Assembly: GCA_030691835.1 (NCBI GenBank)
Contig: JAUYDO010000104.1
Location: 1-9,945, forward strand
Direction: 5' to 3'
Source: Dehalococcoidia bacterium
GTDB taxonomy: Bacteria > Chloroflexota > Dehalococcoidia > Dehalococcoidales > UBA3254
Length of the DNA stretch: 9,945 nt
Shown here: positions 7,010 to 9,945 of the stretch, one piece after another
How the letters are laid out: each line of letters starts with the position of its first letter
Position numbering within the stretch: position 1 is the first letter of the stretch
Notes under the pieces: model-generated
What the model was told of the DNA's origin: nothing
The model's input: the letters and a program-made list of their open reading frames with translations, nothing else
Database searches by the model: none
Made by a program: the position numbers and the translations under genes

Positions 7010-8224
7010 ATGGCTGAGCAGGCTCTTAAAGACTTAAAGGTGCTGGACTTCAGCCGGGTTATTGCCGGGCCACTGCTGACGCAGTTGCTGGCGCTCCACG
7101 GCGCTACCGTGGTGCGGATAGAATCTAACCATTTCCTTGACCGCTTGCGCATCTCGGCGCCGTACGCCGGGAAAAAAATGGGCTTGAACCGTAGCGGATA
7201 CTTCAGTCTATTTAATGCTAACAAGTACAGTATGACCCTGAATCTTAACCACCGCCGGGCGCCGGAGCTTATGAAGCACCTGGTCGGGTGGTGCGATGTC
7301 CTGGTGGAAAACTTTGTCCCCGGAGCAATGGAGAAAAGGGGATTTGGTTACGAAGACCTCCGCAAGATAAAACCGGACCTGATTATGCTGAGTACCAGCA
7401 ACCAGGGTCGCGGCGGTCCGCTGTCCAGGTGGGGCGGCTACGGCTATACCCTGATGGCTTTGACCGGTGTAACCAATCTGACCGGCTGGGAGGATAGGGC
7501 ATGTTCTCATCCGTTTGGAGCACTGAGCGATATGATTTGTCCTTCTCTGGAGGCGACAGCCCTGCTTGCCGCTATAGAGCACCGCCGGAGAACGGGGAAG
7601 GGACAGCACCTGGACCTTTCTCAATTCGAAGCTACCCTATTCTATCTTTCTCCTTTGCTGGTGGACTATATCACCAGCGGCAATGAGTTTACCAGGATGG
7701 GAAATAAATCACTCTGCGCGGCGCCGCATGGCTGTTATCCCTGCAAAGGTGAAGACCGCTGGTGCGCTATCACTGTAGAGAATGACGAAGAGTGGGCGGT
7801 ATTTTGCCGGGTCATCGGCAAACCGGAATTAGTTAACGATTCGCGGTTCAGTTCCTTTGAGAGTAGAAAGGCTAATGAGCCTGAATTAAATGAAATAGTG
7901 AGTGGATGGACGAGGGGAAAAACCGATGAAGAAGTTATGATGACTTTGCAGGAGGCAGGCATAGCCGCTGGTGTCGTCCAGAATCCGGCGGACATCTTTA
8001 AAGACCCTCAGTTAGCCCATCAAGGGCATTTTCAAATGATTGAGCACCCGGAAATGGGCTATCACAGCTATGAAATGCCTCCATTCACTCTCTCTGCCAC
8101 GCCAGCCAGGCTAAATAAACCGGCACCCTGCCTGGGGCAGGATAATGAATATGTCTGTACCAAACTTCTGGGTCTGAGCGATGAGGAATTCCTGGGGCTA
8201 CTTAAAGAAAACGTATTTGAATAA
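7010..8224 (+). CDS. Class III CoA-transferase (CaiB/BaiF family), subunit with intact catalytic Asp
   Basis: This 404-residue protein shows V-L-D-F-S-R-V-I-A-G-P at the N-terminus, L-L-A-L-H-G-A-T-V-V-R-I-E, the M-T-L-N-L-N block, and L-V-E-N-F-V-P-G-A-M. Next come L-S-D-M-I-C-P, then R-R-R-T-G-K-G-Q-H-L-D-L-S, and a C-terminal region with A-G-I-A-A-G-V-V-Q. The catalytic Asp aligned with Asp169 of formyl-CoA transferase is Asp174 (GAT 7529-7531). The protein is clearly diverged from the preceding paralogue, so this is not a recent duplication. Paired, dissimilar class III genes encode heteromeric enzymes in known cases, such as BbsEF (succinyl-CoA:benzylsuccinate) and SmtAB (succinyl-CoA:malate). 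By analogy, this is likely the active half of a heteromer that activates the pathway's carboxylic acid. The acceptor acid and CoA donor cannot be identified. Start ATG 7010 follows the upstream stop by 4 bases. Confidence 0.9.
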   Translation: MAEQALKDLKVLDFSRVIAGPLLTQLLALHGATVVRIESNHFLDRLRISAPYAGKKMGLNRSGYFSLFNANKYSMTLNLNHRRAPELMKHLVGWCDVLVENFVPGAMEKRGFGYEDLRKIKPDLIMLSTSNQGRGGPLSRWGGYGYTLMALTGVTNLTGWEDRACSHPFGALSDMICPSLEATALLAAIEHRRRTGKGQHLDLSQFEATLFYLSPLLVDYITSGNEFTRMGNKSLCAAPHGCYPCKGEDRWCAITVENDEEWAVFCRVIGKPELVNDSRFSSFESRKANEPELNEIVSGWTRGKTDEEVMMTLQEAGIAAGVVQNPADIFKDPQLAHQGHFQMIEHPEMGYHSYEMPPFTLSATPARLNKPAPCLGQDNEYVCTKLLGLSDEEFLGLLKENVFE

Positions 8225-8230
8225 TTAAAA

Positions 8231-8238
8231 GAAAGGAG
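8231..8238 (+). promoter_or_regulatory. Ribosome binding site for the amidohydrolase gene
   Basis: GAAAGGAG ends 7 bases before ATG 8246, in the 21-base gap after the CoA-transferase stop. It fixes the start one residue before the conserved F-I-F-D-C-E-A-H. Confidence 0.75.
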
Positions 8239-8245
8239 CAAGGCT

Positions 8246-9289
8246 ATGTTCATATTTGACTGCGAGGCTCATCTCTGGGGTCCGATGGACGACATCAACT
8301 ATTTCCCTACCTTCAAAGAGTATGTAAACAGTCTGGTGGGATTTCAGCGCAGTCGTTTTCTGCAGTTCGCGCGCGAACCCGTAGATTGGGACTCCGAAGA
8401 GGTCCAGAAAGAGTACAAAGCCACGGTTGATGCGATACGCGCCAGAGCCTATGCCGCGCCTCAGGCGGATGCTGAAAGCCTGATTGCCTCGATGAATGAC
8501 GGGAAGGTCAACATGGCTTGTGTAATTCCTGAAATCATGACTGACCTCTCTTACGGACACCGGGTGCGCTCCACCAATGGTTATGTTGCCAAAGCGATAG
8601 CAAAATATCCGGACAGGCTAGTCGGGATAGCCAATGTCGGACCGGTTGTAGCCCGTGGGGTGGACAAAGCTAACTGGGAGCTGGAACACCTGGTCAAGGA
8701 AAAGGGATTTAAGGCTTGCAAGTTTTATCCCCCGGACGACGTAGCCATCAACGATAAGCGTTTATGGCCGTTTTACAATAAAGTCCGGGAGCTGGGTATT
8801 CCGCTTTTTGTTCACACCGGATTTTCCTGGGTCACACCGGGCTTCTCTCACACCTGCCATCCCATGCTCCTGGAGGAAGTCTGCTTCGATTTCCCGGAAA
8901 TCCCGATAGTGGCTATTCACATGGGTTACCCGTTTACCACTGAGACGAGTCTACTGGCGGCAAAATTTCAGAATTTTTATGCATGTTCCAGTCTTTTACC
9001 CAGATTCGGACTGGGTTATACTAAAAAAGCGCAGGAGATACTGGGAGAGTTCCTTGCCATAGCGGGACCCGATAAACTAATATGGGGCGTAGACTGGTCT
9101 GGCTCGTTAGCCGGTCATAAAAAAGCGGTTGAATACCTGATGACAATGCAGATTAGCGAGGAACTACAACGAGACTATCATTATCCCCCGATAACCCAGG
9201 AAACCAGGGCAAAGTGGGCTGGCTTAAACCTGGCCAGAATAATGAAAATCGAAGTCCCACAGTCCGCACAAGAGCCGGAGAAAAAGTGA
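8246..9289 (+). CDS. Amidohydrolase-2 family metal-dependent hydrolase or decarboxylase
   Basis: This 347-residue TIM-barrel protein of the amidohydrolase-2 (ACMSD-like) family has likely metal and catalytic residues Glu7 and His9 (D-C-E-A-H-L-W), His190 (P-L-F-V-H-T-G), His225 (A-I-H-M-G) and Asp283 (W-G-V-D-W). Plain hydrolases and ACMSD begin with His-x-His. A Glu-x-His start with one divalent metal is, from family knowledge, found in gamma-resorcylate decarboxylase and 5-carboxyvanillate decarboxylase. A decarboxylase acting on an aromatic or enoyl acid is therefore plausible, but hydrolysis of a ring or lactone cannot be excluded. An insertion of about 60 residues (roughly 35-95), rich in charged and aromatic residues, follows the first strand and may form the substrate pocket or dimer contact. 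No signal peptide is seen. The gene sits 21 bases after the CoA-transferase pair, so it probably shares their transcript. Its TGA at 9287-9289 ends the tight cluster. Confidence 0.85.
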   Translation: MFIFDCEAHLWGPMDDINYFPTFKEYVNSLVGFQRSRFLQFAREPVDWDSEEVQKEYKATVDAIRARAYAAPQADAESLIASMNDGKVNMACVIPEIMTDLSYGHRVRSTNGYVAKAIAKYPDRLVGIANVGPVVARGVDKANWELEHLVKEKGFKACKFYPPDDVAINDKRLWPFYNKVRELGIPLFVHTGFSWVTPGFSHTCHPMLLEEVCFDFPEIPIVAIHMGYPFTTETSLLAAKFQNFYACSSLLPRFGLGYTKKAQEILGEFLAIAGPDKLIWGVDWSGSLAGHKKAVEYLMTMQISEELQRDYHYPPITQETRAKWAGLNLARIMKIEVPQSAQEPEKK

Positions 9290-9332
9290 TAATTCCATAT
9301 TAATACAAACTTAAAAAAATAATAGTACCACA

Positions 9333-9380
9333 CCTGTCATTGCGAGGAGTCCGCCTCTGGCGGATGACCCTCGTGAAATT
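9333..9380. repeat. GTCATTGCGAGGAG-type dispersed repeat fragment with a GC hairpin
   Basis: The sequence begins with C-C-T-G-T-C-A-T-T-G-C-G-A-G-G-A-G, a motif I recognise from dispersed non-coding repeats in Dehalococcoidia and several other phyla. It contains a perfect 6-bp hairpin, TCCGCC (9350-9355) and GGCGGA (9359-9364), with loop TCT. The matching inverted end of the repeat (CTCCTCGCAATGAC) is not present, so this looks like a partial copy abutting the next element. Confidence 0.6.
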
Positions 9381-9513
9381 GTCATTCCCGCGAAACTTGT
9401 CCCGTTCCCGTATCCAGTACGGGACAGGACTTGATACGGGAGCGGGAATCCAGACCAATAATAAAGTATGTCTTCAATACTACATTCTGGATTCTGGCAT
9501 TCGCCAGAATGAC
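9381..9513. repeat. MITE-like palindromic element, 133 bp, with imperfect terminal inverted repeats
   Basis: Left end GTCATTCCCGCGAA (9381-9394) and right end TTCGCCAGAATGAC (9500-9513) are inverted copies matching at 12 of 14 positions. Inside, TGTCCCGT (9398-9405) pairs with ACGGGACA (9419-9426), alternatively TCCCGTA (9406-9412) with TACGGGA (9418-9424), and CCCGTTCCCGTATC (9401-9414) pairs with GATACGGGAGCGGG (9433-9446) at 13 of 14. Near the right end ATTCTGGC (9491-9498) pairs perfectly with GCCAGAAT (9503-9510), and ATTCTGG is repeated in tandem (9484-9497). There is no transposase gene. A 66-codon frame across it is a by-product. It may act as an RNA hairpin between the amidohydrolase and OYE genes. 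No U-tract follows, so a classic terminator is not supported. Confidence 0.75.
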
Positions 9514-9544
9514 ATGGACATTACGGTGCCTCCTGCTTAATGCA

Positions 9545-9581
9545 GTCCGCCTCAGGCGGATGGTTCCGGCTTGTCCGGCTT
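9545..9581. repeat. Short GC palindrome and tandem octamer
   Basis: GTCCGCCTCAGGCGGAT holds a perfect TCCGCCT/AGGCGGA palindrome (9546-9552 and 9554-9560), related to the hairpin at 9350-9364. It is followed by two copies of TCCGGCTT (9565-9572 and 9574-9581) separated by one base. This is probably a remnant of the same repeat family as at 9333. Confidence 0.6.
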
Positions 9582-9605
9582 AGGTGAAATAAAGAATAAA
9601 TGATG

Positions 9606-9613
9606 TAGGAGAG
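9606..9613 (+). promoter_or_regulatory. Ribosome binding site for the OYE-family gene
   Basis: TAGGAGAG ends 6 bases before ATG 9620. No clear -35/-10 pair is visible in the short AT-rich stretch between the repeats and this site. Confidence 0.7.
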
Positions 9614-9619
9614 TTAAAC

Positions 9620-9945
9620 ATGGAATTCAAAAAATTATTTGAGCCTATCAAGATAGGCCCGGTAGAAATCCCCAACCGGATTGCTCTAATCCCGATGAAC
9701 ATTCACTTCTCGGAGTGTAACGGGTATACCGGTGATGAGTATACCTGTTTCTTTACCGCCAGGGCTAGAGGTGGAACGGGGTTGCTGTTTTACGGTGCTG
9801 TGCTCGCCAGCCAGCGCGCCGCCGAACAGCAGGGTCTATTAATCCCCTACTGCTTCGACGTTGCTCACATGCACGGTTTGGGCAACCTGACAGATGCGGT
9901 ACACAGCTTCGGCTCCAAGATATTTATTCAGCTCAGCCCAAGTTT
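9620..9945 (+). CDS. Old Yellow Enzyme-family NADH:flavin oxidoreductase (2,4-dienoyl-CoA reductase/BaiCD-like), N-terminal part
   Basis: The reading frame opens at ATG 9620 and runs off the window after 108 codons, so the product is incomplete. The visible part has the FMN-barrel start of OYE-family reductases: L-F-E-P-I-K-I-G, I-P-N-R-I-A-L-I-P-M, and A-R-A-R-G-G-T-G-L-L near residues 50-59. A strand at I-F-I-Q-L-S-P-S (about residues 100-107) corresponds to the family's Q-L-x-H-x-G-R. Here Pro stands at the His position, so the active-site loop is atypical. Members reduce C=C bonds conjugated to a carbonyl, often in CoA esters; BaiCD does this on bile-acid CoA intermediates. Whether the [4Fe-4S] and NAD(P)H domains of the long forms follow cannot be seen. 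It is separated from the cluster by 330 bases of repeats, so it may have its own promoter, although its role fits the same pathway. Confidence 0.85.
   Translation, partial: MEFKKLFEPIKIGPVEIPNRIALIPMNIHFSECNGYTGDEYTCFFTARARGGTGLLFYGAVLASQRAAEQQGLLIPYCFDVAHMHGLGNLTDAVHSFGSKIFIQLSPS

Noticed and set aside
9381..9513. Rho-independent terminator for the cluster
   Set aside because: The hairpins are strong but none is followed by a run of T residues, and the T/A-rich stretch near 9300-9325 has no stem before it.
9340..9540. Open reading frame of 66 codons on the plus strand after the amidohydrolase gene
   Set aside because: It runs wholly through the palindromic repeats, has no ribosome binding site, and its translation mirrors the repeat structure.
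9333..9581. CRISPR array
   Set aside because: The repeats are unequal palindromes without regular spacing or unique spacers, and no cas genes are present.

Overview
The window looks like part of an anaerobe's catabolic gene cluster. All genes lie on the + strand and are tightly packed: two molybdenum/tungsten bis-MGD enzymes, one four-cluster ferredoxin-type subunit, a tandem pair of class III (CaiB/BaiF) CoA-transferases, a metal-dependent amidohydrolase-2 protein, and, after a repeat-filled gap, the start of an Old Yellow Enzyme (OYE)-family oxidoreductase. No taxonomic marker is present. The gene style and the GTCATTCCCGCG-type palindromic repeats resemble Dehalococcoidia (Chloroflexota), with strict-anaerobe Desulfobacterota as an alternative. 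This is an inference.

Region 1-2615 encodes a transhydroxylase-like molybdoenzyme (relative of the large subunits of pyrogallol-phloroglucinol transhydroxylase and resorcinol hydroxylase). It enters the window already open and is cut by one in-frame TAA at 288-290, exactly where the family has Tyr; both sides remain in the same frame. Region 2639-5089 is an acetylene-hydratase-like molybdoenzyme with a classical N-terminal [4Fe-4S] motif. Region 5090-5734 is an electron-transfer subunit with 16 cysteines. No membrane anchor is present and no Tat signal is visible, so the complex or complexes are probably cytoplasmic.

Regions 5761-7005 and 7010-8224 are two divergent class III CoA-transferase paralogues. 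The second keeps the catalytic Asp; the first has Asn there, which suggests a heteromer with one active subunit. Region 8246-9289 is an amidohydrolase-2 protein with the Glu-x-His ... His ... His ... Asp metal set seen in dihydroxybenzoate- and carboxyvanillate-type decarboxylases. Gaps of 0 to about 26 bases and good Shine-Dalgarno sequences suggest that 1-9289 is one transcription unit. No internal promoter or terminator is recognisable.

Region 9290-9619 holds no gene. It contains a 133-bp MITE-like palindromic element (9381-9513) flanked by two other GC-rich palindromes. The OYE-family gene begins at 9620 and runs off the end.

Taken together (inference), the cluster could hydroxylate or hydrate an aromatic or cyclic substrate at a Mo/W centre without net redox change, activate it as a CoA ester, decarboxylate or hydrolyse it, and reduce enone bonds with the OYE enzyme. 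The substrate cannot be read from the sequence.
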